From Paenibacillus_G sp049942825 (GTDB lineage: Bacteria > Bacillota > Bacilli > Paenibacillales > NBRC-103111): 64,000 nt of DNA. The stretch's first letter is position 1, and each line of letters starts with the position of its first letter. Of this stretch, positions 34,413 to 42,814 are shown one piece after another. The notes under the pieces were generated by a model that saw only the letters and a list, made by a program, of their open reading frames with translations, did no database searches and had not been told where the DNA came from. The position numbers and the translations under genes were made by a program. Location: positions 1,302,001 through 1,366,000 of the forward strand of contig NZ_CP187970.1 in the NCBI RefSeq assembly GCF_049942825.1. Reading direction: 5' to 3'.

Positions 34413-35663
34413 TCATTCAAACAAATCTCCGGCGAGTACCGCCAGCTCGATTCTTCCGAGTCCCGCTCCATAGGCCTGGGTCATCTCGAATGAAGAAGGA
34501 GGGGCAATCGTGCGGAAGTAATCCAGCACATCCGGCTTCCGGAACCAGTCACCGGGCTCCGGAGGGGTCAGCGGCTGGTCTTCCCATGCTTCCTCCAGCC
34601 TTGGACTGTACAGGGGAAGCGCCCCGGGGCGCAGCCGGCAGCCGTCCAGGCGTTCCTTAAGCTCGCCCCGCGGAACCGGGGGACTCAGCCTGCGGGCGGA
34701 GAACAAGTGAGGCCAGAAATCGGTGCGCGAACCGGTATGTGCCGTACCGGAGGCGAAGCGCAGGATGCCCTGATTCACCGAGGGCAGGCCGAAGAGGAGG
34801 CCGTACAGCTTTTTGCCGACTTCGATGCGTTCCTTCTTGCTGCTGAAGTCCTCCAGCGTCAAGCCGCCGAGGCGGATCAGACGCCCATCATGGTAGGGAA
34901 AGACCACCTGATTCAGCTGGAGGATGGATTGGGTATGAAAGAATAGTGTGTCCAATACGGTACGACGGTAAAGGGGGTTGCGGACAACCCGTTCTTCAAT
35001 GAAATGCTGTTCGTTCACGATCAAGCCGATCGTCAGTACAGGGGAGCTGCGCTCCTGCCAGAACTGTTCCCAGACCCCGCGCATGAAAAGGGACACGCCG
35101 AGGTGTGGCAGCAGGTGGAACAGCGGACGCTGCTGCCGCAGGCTCTCCTCGTAAAGCAGCAGCTGGGGATAGGCGTCGCCGAAGATCAGGGCGTTGGCTC
35201 GCTCGAGGAACGCAAATACGCTGCGGCGCTGTTCTTCGCTGAGCAGGTAGGGAAGCAGCTCCCCCTGCAGATCCGTCATGCACCATCCTCCGTTCCGGGA
35301 CACCATATGGGCAAGCAGCGCCCAATGCAGCTCGGGGCGACGGGCATACGTACGCCGGTAGGCTTCCGTGCGCGTGACGTTATTGCGGTTCTGCCGGCCC
35401 GACTCCCTGCGGATCCGCTCCAGCAGCGTCTTCTCCGCCAGCCTCAGGGGGGCTTCACTTGCCGAAGACAGAAGATGAAGCCGTCTCCGCAGCGCATCTG
35501 CCGAGGAACCGGTGACTTCCAGCGGGCGGGAGGTGTGCAGCACTTTTTTCTCGTAATCTTCAGTTTGCAGCTTGGCTTTCATCCACACAACGGCCTCTCC
35601 GGGCCACTCCGCAAGCTTCTTCAGCAGGTCTTTTCCACTCCAACGGTGGTTGCCGGAAGTCAA
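34413..35663 (-). CDS. DUF2515 family protein (YppC-like)
   Basis: Cytoplasmic protein, 416 residues from TTG 35663. ALLAHMVSRNGGWCMTDLQG (conserved R-N-x-G-W) and FAFLERANALIFGDAYPQLL match the DUF2515 family known from B. subtilis YppC; no function is established. The protein is Leu/Arg-rich and mostly helical. The frame opens at TTG 35726, but AGGGGTG lies 7 bases before TTG 35663, so the shorter form is preferred; confidence in the start is low. It is divergent from the stalk-domain lipoprotein gene, sharing a 140-bp promoter region. Confidence 0.72.
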   Translation of the reverse strand: MTSGNHRWSGKDLLKKLAEWPGEAVVWMKAKLQTEDYEKKVLHTSRPLEVTGSSADALRRRLHLLSSASEAPLRLAEKTLLERIRRESGRQNRNNVTRTEAYRRTYARRPELHWALLAHMVSRNGGWCMTDLQGELLPYLLSEEQRRSVFAFLERANALIFGDAYPQLLLYEESLRQQRPLFHLLPHLGVSLFMRGVWEQFWQERSSPVLTIGLIVNEQHFIEERVVRNPLYRRTVLDTLFFHTQSILQLNQVVFPYHDGRLIRLGGLTLEDFSSKKERIEVGKKLYGLLFGLPSVNQGILRFASGTAHTGSRTDFWPHLFSARRLSPPVPRGELKERLDGCRLRPGALPLYSPRLEEAWEDQPLTPPEPGDWFRKPDVLDYFRTIAPPSSFEMTQAYGAGLGRIELAVLAGDLFE

Positions 35664-35804
35664 TCGCTTCACCCCTACAGCTTTCTTTGGATACAGTTTG
35701 TATACTTTTTTGTTCCAGAAGTGCAACGTTTTGGATTTATTTGCGTACTAAATGGTATGAAAGAAATGCATTACTTTTTATTCTTATGATTCCAGGAGGT
35801 TTAT

Positions 35805-37388
35805 ATGAAAAGGAAAAATTGGAGCATGAAGTTCAGTGCCGTCATGGCCGGTGCACTGCTTGTCCTTGCAGGCTGCCAGCCTGTTTCGAATGTCGATGTC
35901 AATAAGGTGATTAACAGTTCGTTCGCCGTGAAGTCGGGCGAAGGCCGTTCGACGCTGGCTCTGGAGCTCACGCCTTCCGCGTCGTCCACCCAAACACCGG
36001 AAGAGAAGAAAGCGTTCGAGCTGCTCAGCAAACTGAAGTTTGACATTACCGAAGCGAAGACCCAAGACGCGCTGCATGCTTCCATCAAAGGGAACCTGGA
36101 ATACTCTAAGGGCAAAATTCCATTCCACCTTGAAATCTCCGAGATGGACTACATACTGTGGATCGAAGGAGCCAAGAAGCCGATCGTGTTCAAAAATAAC
36201 CCGGCGGCGTTCCCGCAGGGAGCGGCAGGCGGCGTTGAGCTGTCGGAGAAGCTGCAGCAGGAGATCGAAGATCTCGCGAAGAACGCCGTGGAGAAGGTAC
36301 CGCAGCTGGGAGGCTTCTTCGTGAACAACTTCCCGAACCCGAGCAAGATCACGGCGGGTCAAGTAACCGAAACGGTCTACGGGGAGAGCTTGTCCCTGAC
36401 GAAGGTCCATGCCGAAGTGTACGGCACCGAGCTGGCTGCGCTCGTCAAGGGCTTCCTGACGAATGTGCTGGCGGACGATGCCGGCCTGAAGGATTTCATC
36501 AGCACGCTGTATGATCTCTATGCTCCGTTCGTAAAAGCGGTAATGGAAGAGCAGGGGGAAGCAGGCAATAATGCGGCGATCGCTCCTTATCTGAACAACA
36601 AAACCCTGGCGGTGGAGTTCCTTCATAACTACATCAAGACCAGCCTCCAGCAGGCGCTTGCCCAGTATGACCAGAGCGTGGCTTCCCTGACGGAAGGCGG
36701 AGGAGAAGTGGTGAAGCCGCTGCTCAGCGACAAGCACTGGATCAAGCTTGACCTGTGGGTAGACAAGGACTACCTGCCGCGCAAGTCGGCCTTCGAATGG
36801 AACCTGACCCTGCCTGAGGACAGCGGCAGCCCGATCCAGGGGGTTAAAGTGACAAGCACCTCCGAGAATTGGAATGTGAACAAGCCGGTGACCGTATCCA
36901 AAGTCGACGTCTCCAAAGGCGTGAATGAATGGGAGCCGTCCAGCCGCATTACGGCCGGGAAGCTGCTCTCATCGCTGGAGCCGAATTCGGCGCTCTACAA
37001 GCTCTTGAAGGATGACCTGCACGTGACGCGCAAAAACATCCGTCTGGCCGCTGCTCCGGCAGGGGAAGTATACGGTACGCAGCCGTACAATGATAACGGA
37101 ACGGTGATGGTTCCGGTCCGCTTCGTTACCGAGCAGCTGGATGCGGACGTGAAGTGGAACGGCGAAACGAAGAAAGTGACGATTACCGACCCTCTCAGCG
37201 GATCGATCATTGAGCTCACGATCGGCAGTACGGAAGCTGCCGTCAGCGGGAAGACGCTGACGCTCGAGAAGCCGGCGCAGCTCGTGAACAGCGCGACTTA
37301 CGTTCCGGTGCGTGTCGTCTCCGAAGGCATGGGAGCGAATGTGGCTTGGGAGCAGGATACCCAAACCGTTGTCATCACACGCGAGTAG
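35805..37388 (+). CDS. Lipoprotein with C-terminal copper amine oxidase N-like (stalk) domain
   Basis: Exported lipoprotein of 527 residues: MKRKNWSMKFSAVMAGALLV then lipobox LAGC. Residues 30-400 form a large domain I do not recognise. The last 115 residues or so are a copper-amine-oxidase-N domain (TVMVPVRFVTEQLDADVKWN, VTITDPLSGSIIELTIGSTE, YVPVRVVSEGMGANVAWEQD). This module is abundant in Paenibacillaceae surface proteins and thought to aid wall attachment or stalk formation, not catalysis. CCAGGAGG precedes ATG 35805. A long hairpin follows at 37469. Confidence 0.85.
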   Translation: MKRKNWSMKFSAVMAGALLVLAGCQPVSNVDVNKVINSSFAVKSGEGRSTLALELTPSASSTQTPEEKKAFELLSKLKFDITEAKTQDALHASIKGNLEYSKGKIPFHLEISEMDYILWIEGAKKPIVFKNNPAAFPQGAAGGVELSEKLQQEIEDLAKNAVEKVPQLGGFFVNNFPNPSKITAGQVTETVYGESLSLTKVHAEVYGTELAALVKGFLTNVLADDAGLKDFISTLYDLYAPFVKAVMEEQGEAGNNAAIAPYLNNKTLAVEFLHNYIKTSLQQALAQYDQSVASLTEGGGEVVKPLLSDKHWIKLDLWVDKDYLPRKSAFEWNLTLPEDSGSPIQGVKVTSTSENWNVNKPVTVSKVDVSKGVNEWEPSSRITAGKLLSSLEPNSALYKLLKDDLHVTRKNIRLAAAPAGEVYGTQPYNDNGTVMVPVRFVTEQLDADVKWNGETKKVTITDPLSGSIIELTIGSTEAAVSGKTLTLEKPAQLVNSATYVPVRVVSEGMGANVAWEQDTQTVVITRE

Positions 37389-37468
37389 TGCATCAGGCAG
37401 CAGCAGAGCGGAGAAGGTTCCAAGCTGAATCGTTCCCCGGCCCGCTGACGGCTTAATAAGAGGATACG

Positions 37469-37516
37469 AACAGCCCCGCGTTTCATACCCATCAGGGTAC
37501 GGAACGCGGGGCTGTT
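37469..37516. terminator. 14-bp stem-loop after the stalk-domain lipoprotein gene
   Basis: AACAGCCCCGCGTT (37469-37482) and AACGCGGGGCTGTT (37503-37516) pair perfectly. There is no T-run, but it lies 80 bp after the stop and is the only terminator-like structure there. Confidence 0.5.
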
Positions 37517-37810
37517 GTACTTCATCGGCGTGGATTCTCAACAGCGGAGATGCCCGCTGGAGGGAGGTTCTGCACGAAGGCATCCGCTTTCCCGGCAGCT
37601 GCCCTTGTGGGGAAGCGCCGGGAGCGGAGCTGCCTCTTCACAGCGGGGTCCAGAGTGCGTGCAAGCCGCGGCGACCCCTCTCCGGGGACGGGCGGCTGCT
37701 TCTGGGGCCAGCCTGCCTCCGGTGCAGGATTGACGTTGGCCCGGTGACGACACCAGGGCTCACATCGTGCAGCCCCGGCGCTGCGGCTCCCCTGAAGCCG
37801 CAGCGCACCC
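37517..37810. other. Gene-free GC-rich stretch
   Basis: Nearly 300 bp with no supported gene: short open frames exist on both strands but have no ribosome sites or family features. The only structure is an 11-bp hairpin GCGCTGCGGCT/AGCCGCAGCGC near 37778-37805. It could be decayed coding sequence. Confidence 0.5.
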
Positions 37811-37853
37811 AAAACAGCCCCTGAAGATCCGCTCCGCGGGATCCAAGGGGCTG
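37811..37853 (-). terminator. Terminator of the RHH-SPFH operon
   Basis: Minus strand CAGCCCCT..GGATCC..GGATC..AGGGGCTG followed by TTTTGGG, a two-part stem 24 bp after the stop of the RHH gene. Confidence 0.8.
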
Positions 37854-37876
37854 CTGCTGTAGGCATGGAGCAGGTC

Positions 37877-38077
37877 TTACGGTGTTCCGTCCGGCTCCTG
37901 CTCTTCTTTCTTCACGCCCGGCCGCGCGGAAGGAACGCGGCCGGCGCGGATGGCGGCCTCCCGCAGCAAGAACTCGATATGCCCGTTTACGCTGCGGAAT
38001 TCATCCTGAGCCCAGCGCTCCAGCACCTCATAGAGCTTGGGATCCAGACGGAGGGGGAAGTTTTTCTTGGGTGCCAT
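37877..38077 (-). CDS. Small ribbon-helix-helix (Arc-like) protein
   Basis: A 66-residue protein. KNFPLRLDPKLYEVLERWAQ with HIEFLLREAA after it has the beta-strand/helix/helix pattern of Arc/MetJ DNA-binding proteins; the FPLRLDP strand would contact DNA. The C-terminus is charged and probably disordered. It follows the SPFH gene by 12 bp on the same strand and shares its promoter and terminator. It may regulate its own operon or, less likely, interact with the SPFH protein directly. No toxin-like partner is present, so a toxin-antitoxin role is not supported. Confidence 0.8.
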   Translation of the reverse strand: MAPKKNFPLRLDPKLYEVLERWAQDEFRSVNGHIEFLLREAAIRAGRVPSARPGVKKEEQEPDGTP

Positions 38078-38089
38078 AGGCGGAGCCCG

Positions 38090-38935
38090 TCAGTACAGAC
38101 TGCCCGTATTGATGACAGGATTCGCGGAGCGGTCCGACACGATGGCGACCAGGAGGTTATTGATCATGGCGGCCTTGCGCTCTTCATCGAGCTCAATGAT
38201 GCCTTCCTGCTGGAGCTGGGCAATCGCCATCTGCACCATGCCTACGGCGCCCTCGACGATTTTGGTCCGTGCGGCAATGATGGCGGAGGCCTGCTGGCGC
38301 TGCAGCATGGCGCTGGCGATCTCGGTCGAGTAAGCGAGGTGGGTCAGCCGCGCCTCGAGCACTTCCACGCCGGCGACGGAGAGCCGCTCCTGCAGCTCGC
38401 GGCTGAGCTCCATGGCGACCTCATCGGAGTTCCCACGCAGAGAGTACCCGCTGTCGTCGAAGGCATCGTAAGGATACTTGCCGGCTACGTGGCGGAGCGC
38501 CGTCTCGCTCTGAATCTCGACGAACTGCTCGTATTGGTCGACATCGAAGGAGGCTTTGGCCGAATCCACGACACGGAAGACGACGACCGCGGCGATCTCG
38601 ATCGGATTGCCTTCGATGTCGTTCACCTTCAGCCGGGTGCTGTTAAAGTTGCGTACTCGCAGCGATACTTTCTTCCGGACGGAGAAGGGCACCGTCATCC
38701 AGAAGCCGCTCTCGCGCAGGGTGCCCGTGTAGCTGCCGAAGAAGGTCACGACAAGCGCCTGGTTGGGCTGCACGATGGCGAAGCCGGCCAGAATCGGTAC
38801 GGATGCGGCAAGGAGCAGGACGCCCAGAACAGGGAGGGTCTCTGTGGCCAGCAAGCCGAGCCCGGCGGCATAAAGCAGCACAATGACAAGAATTCCGATA
38901 AATCCGCTGACGGCCCAAGCGTTTCTTTCTTTCAT
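38090..38935 (-). CDS. SPFH (band 7) domain membrane protein
   Basis: 281 residues from ATG 38935 (AGGAGCG about 9 bases upstream; the frame is open to 38980). Two hydrophobic segments at the N-terminus (about residues 8-55) are followed by an SPFH domain: FAIVQPNQALVVTFFGSYTG, GFWMTVPFSVRKKVSLRVRN, EIAAVVVFRVVDSAKASFDV and a coiled-coil region with LEARLTHLAYSTEIASAMLQ, RQQASAIIAARTKIVEGAVG. It is akin to stomatin-like proteins that form oligomeric membrane platforms. The partner gene is a small RHH protein. Function in this organism is unknown. Confidence 0.88.
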   Translation of the reverse strand: MKERNAWAVSGFIGILVIVLLYAAGLGLLATETLPVLGVLLLAASVPILAGFAIVQPNQALVVTFFGSYTGTLRESGFWMTVPFSVRKKVSLRVRNFNSTRLKVNDIEGNPIEIAAVVVFRVVDSAKASFDVDQYEQFVEIQSETALRHVAGKYPYDAFDDSGYSLRGNSDEVAMELSRELQERLSVAGVEVLEARLTHLAYSTEIASAMLQRQQASAIIAARTKIVEGAVGMVQMAIAQLQQEGIIELDEERKAAMINNLLVAIVSDRSANPVINTGSLY

Positions 38936-38970
38936 ACGGTATCGCTCCTTCATCTTGAGTTGATACTGAT

Positions 38971-38999
38971 ATGATATCACTTTTAGAAATAACTGTAAA
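38971..38999 (-). promoter_or_regulatory. Promoter of the SPFH-RHH operon
   Basis: Minus strand TTTACA (38994-38999), 17-bp spacer, TATCAT (38971-38976). The -10 region is part of a TGATATCATATCA near-palindrome that could be an operator, for example for the RHH protein. Confidence 0.6.
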
Positions 39000-39087
39000 C
39001 CAAAGTATGCCGGAAGTCCGTACTATTATTGACAGGGGCTGCAGGGAATGCTACCCTAAGGCAAACTTAAAAAAGGTGGTGCCCGTC

Positions 39088-39432
39088 ATGGAACAAATCC
39101 GTACCGAAGAGGCATTCAGGGAGAGGGTCGGCGCCTCCAAGCTGACCGTAGCGGTATTCAAGACCACATGGTGCAAAGACTGCCACTTCATCGACCCGTT
39201 CATGCCCCAGCTGGAAGAGGCTTATGCCGATCAGCTCACGTTCATCCATATTGACCGCGACGATCTTCCGGATCTCTGCTCGGAGCTGAATATTCTCGGT
39301 ATTCCGAGCTTCATCGCCTTCCGCGAAGGCAAGGAATTGATCCGGTTCGTGAGCAAGCTGCGCAAGACCCGGGAGGAGATCGAGGAATTCCTGAACCGCG
39401 CCGTCCAGGTATCCGAAGCGCTCTCCCAATAA
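39088..39432 (+). CDS. Thioredoxin-like protein (YtpP type)
   Basis: Thioredoxin-fold protein of 114 residues from ATG 39088, with AAGGTGG 8 bases upstream; upstream in-frame codons lack a site. The redox motif is WCKDC (VFKTTWCKDCHFIDPFMPQL) and the cis-Pro is in LGIPSFIAFREGKEL. The CxxC middle residues (K-D) differ from WCGPC thioredoxin, as in YtpP proteins of Bacilli, which have been linked to bacillithiol-related reduction. It is monocistronic, with a 19-bp hairpin after it. Confidence 0.88.
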   Translation: MEQIRTEEAFRERVGASKLTVAVFKTTWCKDCHFIDPFMPQLEEAYADQLTFIHIDRDDLPDLCSELNILGIPSFIAFREGKELIRFVSKLRKTREEIEEFLNRAVQVSEALSQ

Positions 39433-39443
39433 AAGTCCGTATG

Positions 39444-39486
39444 CCGCGAAAGCCCGCCGGAACCTGATTCCGGCGGGCTTTCGCGG
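39444..39486. terminator. 19-bp perfect hairpin after the thioredoxin-like gene
   Basis: CCGCGAAAGCCCGCCGGAA and TTCCGGCGGGCTTTCGCGG with loop cctga, 11 bp after the stop. Very stable, but without a T-run on the plus strand. Confidence 0.75.
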
Positions 39487-39708
39487 CTGCTCAAACCGGC
39501 AATCTGTTTCGGTTCTATGAACTCTCCCCCCCGCCAAATCCTTCTTTCAAGGCTTTGTAACAATTGCGCATGGATTCCCATTCTGTTTATCGCTATAATG
39601 TAGAGGAGTCTTCAGGCTTGTCAGTTGTTGTCGACTTTCATGCGGCAGAACGTGTTTCCAAGGACACATGCAATGATTATTGAAGCGGAGCGGGTGAGGT
39701 AAAAACAC

Positions 39709-40659
39709 ATGATGAATATACAGAAGTGGCTCAAACATTTATCCTTCGCTTCCATGGCCGGAATGTTCCTGATCCTGGTGATGGGCGCACTCGTGACCAA
39801 GACGGAATCGGGACGCGGCTGCGGTGACGATTGGCCGCTGTGCAACGGCAAGTTCGTGCCGGCATATACGATTGAATCCTTCATAGAATACAGTCACCGC
39901 TTCGTTGTGGGCGTGGTCGGTCTGATCCTTTTGGCCACAACGATTATGGTGTTCCTCTACAGCAAGCGCAAGGATGCCAAGTGGTACGTCGGGGGAGCGA
40001 TGCTGTTCACGGTGCTCCAGGCGATCCTGGGCGCCATGGCGGTTGTATGGCCTCAATCCTCGGCTGTGCTGGCGCTGCATTTCGGGTTTTCGCTGCTTTC
40101 CTTTGCCTTTACGCTTCTTCTGTACCTGGTATACACCCGGTTCGGCGGAGCGATGAACAAGGGGGACGGAACCAGACTTACCTCCGGCGTCAGATGGGCG
40201 GTGTGGGGAGTCCTGATCTACTCCTATGTTGTAGTCTACTTGGGCGCTTTCGTCCGGCATACGGAGGCGGTTGGCGGCTGTATCGGCTGGCCGCTGTGCA
40301 ACGGGCAGGTCATCCCCGAGATGGCGGGCGGGACGGCGATTGTGTTCATTCACCGCGTGGCGGCAGCCCTGCTGGGTCTCTCGATTCTCACGCTGTTTCT
40401 CTTCATCCGGGCTCAGGCGTCGCGGGACAGCGCAGTGTATCAAGCCGCGCTGTACTCCCTGATCCTTGTAACTTTGCAGATTCTCAGCGGCGGGTTCGTG
40501 ACGCTGGCGATCGGCTACGACATCTATCTGCTCGCAAGTTTGCTTCATGCGATGCTGGTATCGTTCCTGTTCGGTGTTCTTTGTTATCTTGGGATTGCTT
40601 CCGTGCAAACGGCGGAACGATCCTCTGCGAAGGCTTACGCGGCTTCCCGGCTGCCGTAA
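39709..40659 (+). CDS. ctaA: Heme A synthase CtaA
   Basis: Oxidises heme O to heme A for aa3-type oxidase; integral membrane protein of 316 residues with eight hydrophobic segments in two repeats. Both conserved extracellular Cys pairs are present: C38/C45 (GRGCGDDWPLCNG) and C191/C197 (GGCIGWPLCNG). The heme-ligand His residues lie in EYSHRFVVG and FIHRVAAALLG. The spacing matches B. subtilis CtaA. GAGGTAA precedes ATG 39709. It is separated from ctaB by 31 kb. A terminator overlaps its last codons. Confidence 0.95.
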   Translation: MMNIQKWLKHLSFASMAGMFLILVMGALVTKTESGRGCGDDWPLCNGKFVPAYTIESFIEYSHRFVVGVVGLILLATTIMVFLYSKRKDAKWYVGGAMLFTVLQAILGAMAVVWPQSSAVLALHFGFSLLSFAFTLLLYLVYTRFGGAMNKGDGTRLTSGVRWAVWGVLIYSYVVVYLGAFVRHTEAVGGCIGWPLCNGQVIPEMAGGTAIVFIHRVAAALLGLSILTLFLFIRAQASRDSAVYQAALYSLILVTLQILSGGFVTLAIGYDIYLLASLLHAMLVSFLFGVLCYLGIASVQTAERSSAKAYAASRLP

Positions 40660-40671
40660 GCCTTCTTTTTT
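40630..40671 (+). terminator. Terminator overlapping the 3' end of ctaA
   Basis: AAGGCTTACG (40630-40639) pairs with CGTAAGCCTT (40655-40664), followed by CTTTTTT. The left arm lies inside the ctaA coding sequence and the loop spans its stop codon. Confidence 0.85.
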
Positions 40672-40744
40672 GCTTGGGACTAGGATACAATGACAACAAT
40701 GATCCGGAGTACGCCGGGGTTTCGTTCTAAGGAGGAGTTATCAT

Positions 40745-41719
40745 ATGCAGGAGAGCATCCGGGCTTCCCGGCTGCTACCGCACCTGGGCTTCGTTATCGT
40801 CTATGTGCTGTGGGGGATTAATATTTGCTCGATGAAATTCGGAGGACAGCAGTGGGATCCGCTCGTATTCGGTGCTCTGCGCTATGCCTCTATCCTTCCG
40901 TTTCTATGGGGATATACCTGGTGGTATTTCCGGAAGCACCGGGGGCGTCTCAAGCTGCAGATCACACCGCGGGATCTGGCCCTTGTAGCCCTGCTCGGCG
41001 TGGTTTCCGCCGTAGGTATGGAGGTTGTCCTGCAGTATGCGCTGCAGTATTCCAATTCCGCCAACGGCGCGGTCCTCGGCCGCGGCTTCATGCCGGTCAT
41101 CACCGCCTGTATCGCGCTGCTGCTCAAAGATCTTCGGCTGACGCCAACGGTCATGATCGGCATTCCGTTGGCGCTCGGAAGCGTGATTCTGATCGTCGCC
41201 GGTGGACCGAACGGGTTCCACCTAGGGCCGGAGACGCTTCGTGGGGATCTGCTTCTGCTGCTCCGCAGCTTCCTCGGCGCCTTGTACCTGATCGGCATGA
41301 ACCGGCTGGTCGGCCGCTATCCGCTGGCACTGCTTGTATCGCTGGAGATGACGGCGGGCGCAGTCGCCCTGCTGCCGTTCCTCTTCCTGAACGCGGATAT
41401 GGCCTATCTTCTGTCCCGCTCGGATCTTGCCTGGCTGTCCTTGTCCTACACCGCGCTGTTCGCGACCCTGATCGGCTTCTCCATCCATAACTGGAGCCTG
41501 GCCCGTCTAGGGCCGTTCAAGGCTTCGGTCTACGGTTACCTGCTGCCGGTTACAGCGGCGGCCGCAGGCTATGTCCTGCTCGGCGAGGAGCTCGGCTGGA
41601 ACCAGTATGTGGGCGGGGCCGGCGTCCTCTTCGCCATGTACCTGGTCCAGCGGGACCGGATGCAGCTGCTTAAGGCTTCCGCTGCACCGCCTGTAAGCGG
41701 TGCGGAGAAGCAGGCGTAG
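40745..41719 (+). CDS. EamA/DMT-family transporter
   Basis: Drug/metabolite transporter superfamily, 324 residues, ten hydrophobic segments forming two EamA repeats. The first is FVIVYVLWGINICSMKFGGQ to LRLTPTVMIGIPLALGSVIL; the second starts near LLLLRSFLGALYLIGMNRLV and includes AGYVLLGEELGWNQYVGGAG. AAGGAGG precedes ATG 40745. Substrate is unknown; relatives export amino acids or other small metabolites. It is a single-gene unit. Confidence 0.88.
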   Translation: MQESIRASRLLPHLGFVIVYVLWGINICSMKFGGQQWDPLVFGALRYASILPFLWGYTWWYFRKHRGRLKLQITPRDLALVALLGVVSAVGMEVVLQYALQYSNSANGAVLGRGFMPVITACIALLLKDLRLTPTVMIGIPLALGSVILIVAGGPNGFHLGPETLRGDLLLLLRSFLGALYLIGMNRLVGRYPLALLVSLEMTAGAVALLPFLFLNADMAYLLSRSDLAWLSLSYTALFATLIGFSIHNWSLARLGPFKASVYGYLLPVTAAAAGYVLLGEELGWNQYVGGAGVLFAMYLVQRDRMQLLKASAAPPVSGAEKQA

Positions 41720-41979
41720 CGCCTGAAGAGGCCTGCCGTGGGCTTACTCTGCATTCATGCAGCACGGCACGGGTCTGGACGCATGAACGCATCAGACACC
41801 AGCACCGCGCCGCCCTTTCTCCCAAATAACGCCTAACATAGGAAGGAATAAGCCGCTCAGCATACGGAATCGGGGCGAGCGGAGCTTCGTCGGCAGCACC
41901 GGGGTGTTTTCACCCCTCCCATTTTCGGGTATACTACCTTGACATCTTCCTACACTACCAGATTACGGAGACCTAACTT

Positions 41980-42735
41980 ATGCTGAGAGCCCTATTCGGA
42001 GAACCGCCCCGTCAGGAGACGGGAGAGCTTATGGAGGCCAACCAGGCCATCCGGGAATACCTGGAGAGGCTGGCGACGATTCCGTCCCCCAAGCAGTCCC
42101 CCCAGGAGCGCAAATTCATCATCTGGTGCCAGAGCTTCCTGCGTGCGCTGGATGAGCTAGAGCAGAGCCAATATGCCGCCGCCCAGTACGGACGCAGTGT
42201 AAGCAGTGCTTACATCGACCAGATGCCGGCGGAGGAGCATGCCAACTATCACCGCCATATCTATTTTTACAAGAATGCGATTATCCGCCTGTTCGCGATC
42301 CTCGACAAGCTGGGATACTTCTTGAACGAGCGCTTCGAACTGAAGACGGAGCGGGTCAAGACCCGGTTTTCCTATTTTACCGTACTGCGGAACATGCATC
42401 AGAACGGCCTCTATCCCGATCTCGAACAGATGCTCTATGAGCTCAAGACCAAGCATAAGGAACCGCTTACCCGGCTGCGAGAGCAGCGGAACACGGAGAT
42501 TCATACGATCAATGCGGACCTGCTCGACGATCTGCTTCAAGCGGAGCAGGCCAAATACGGAGAGCGGACCCGCATCGGGACGGAGGATATCCAGGGGAAT
42601 ATGAAGGACCTTGAAGAGGCCTGCCTGATGGCTTTCAAGACCGTAGCGACCGCCTTCCATTATCTCGTCCATCCTCCGGCGGCGGAGGAGCAGAAGGCCA
42701 GAGAGAAGGCGCGCGGGAAGGGGAGGGACAGTTGA
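41980..42735 (+). CDS. HEPN-like helical protein (Cthe_2314 type)
   Basis: Cytoplasmic all-helical protein of 251 residues. The stretch KEPLTRLREQRNTEIHTINA contains R-N-T-E-I-H, an R-x4-H motif like the catalytic motif of HEPN ribonucleases. Overall layout resembles the Cthe_2314-type HEPN family. Whether it has RNase activity is unknown; there is no adjacent nucleotidyltransferase, so no HEPN/MNT toxin-antitoxin pair. The Lys/Arg-rich tail is probably disordered. The next gene (SDR) starts 79 bp later on the same strand. Confidence 0.65.
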   Translation: MLRALFGEPPRQETGELMEANQAIREYLERLATIPSPKQSPQERKFIIWCQSFLRALDELEQSQYAAAQYGRSVSSAYIDQMPAEEHANYHRHIYFYKNAIIRLFAILDKLGYFLNERFELKTERVKTRFSYFTVLRNMHQNGLYPDLEQMLYELKTKHKEPLTRLREQRNTEIHTINADLLDDLLQAEQAKYGERTRIGTEDIQGNMKDLEEACLMAFKTVATAFHYLVHPPAAEEQKAREKARGKGRDS

Positions 42736-42814
42736 ATCCCTTCCGGGCATCCACTATACTTTGGGATGAGGCATGGGCAACATGAGCCATGCGCATATCC
42801 CGGAGGTAGGAGTC

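Noticed and set aside
37877..38077. RHH protein as antitoxin of a toxin-antitoxin pair
   Set aside because: The partner gene is a large SPFH membrane protein, not a small toxin, and no second small gene is present.
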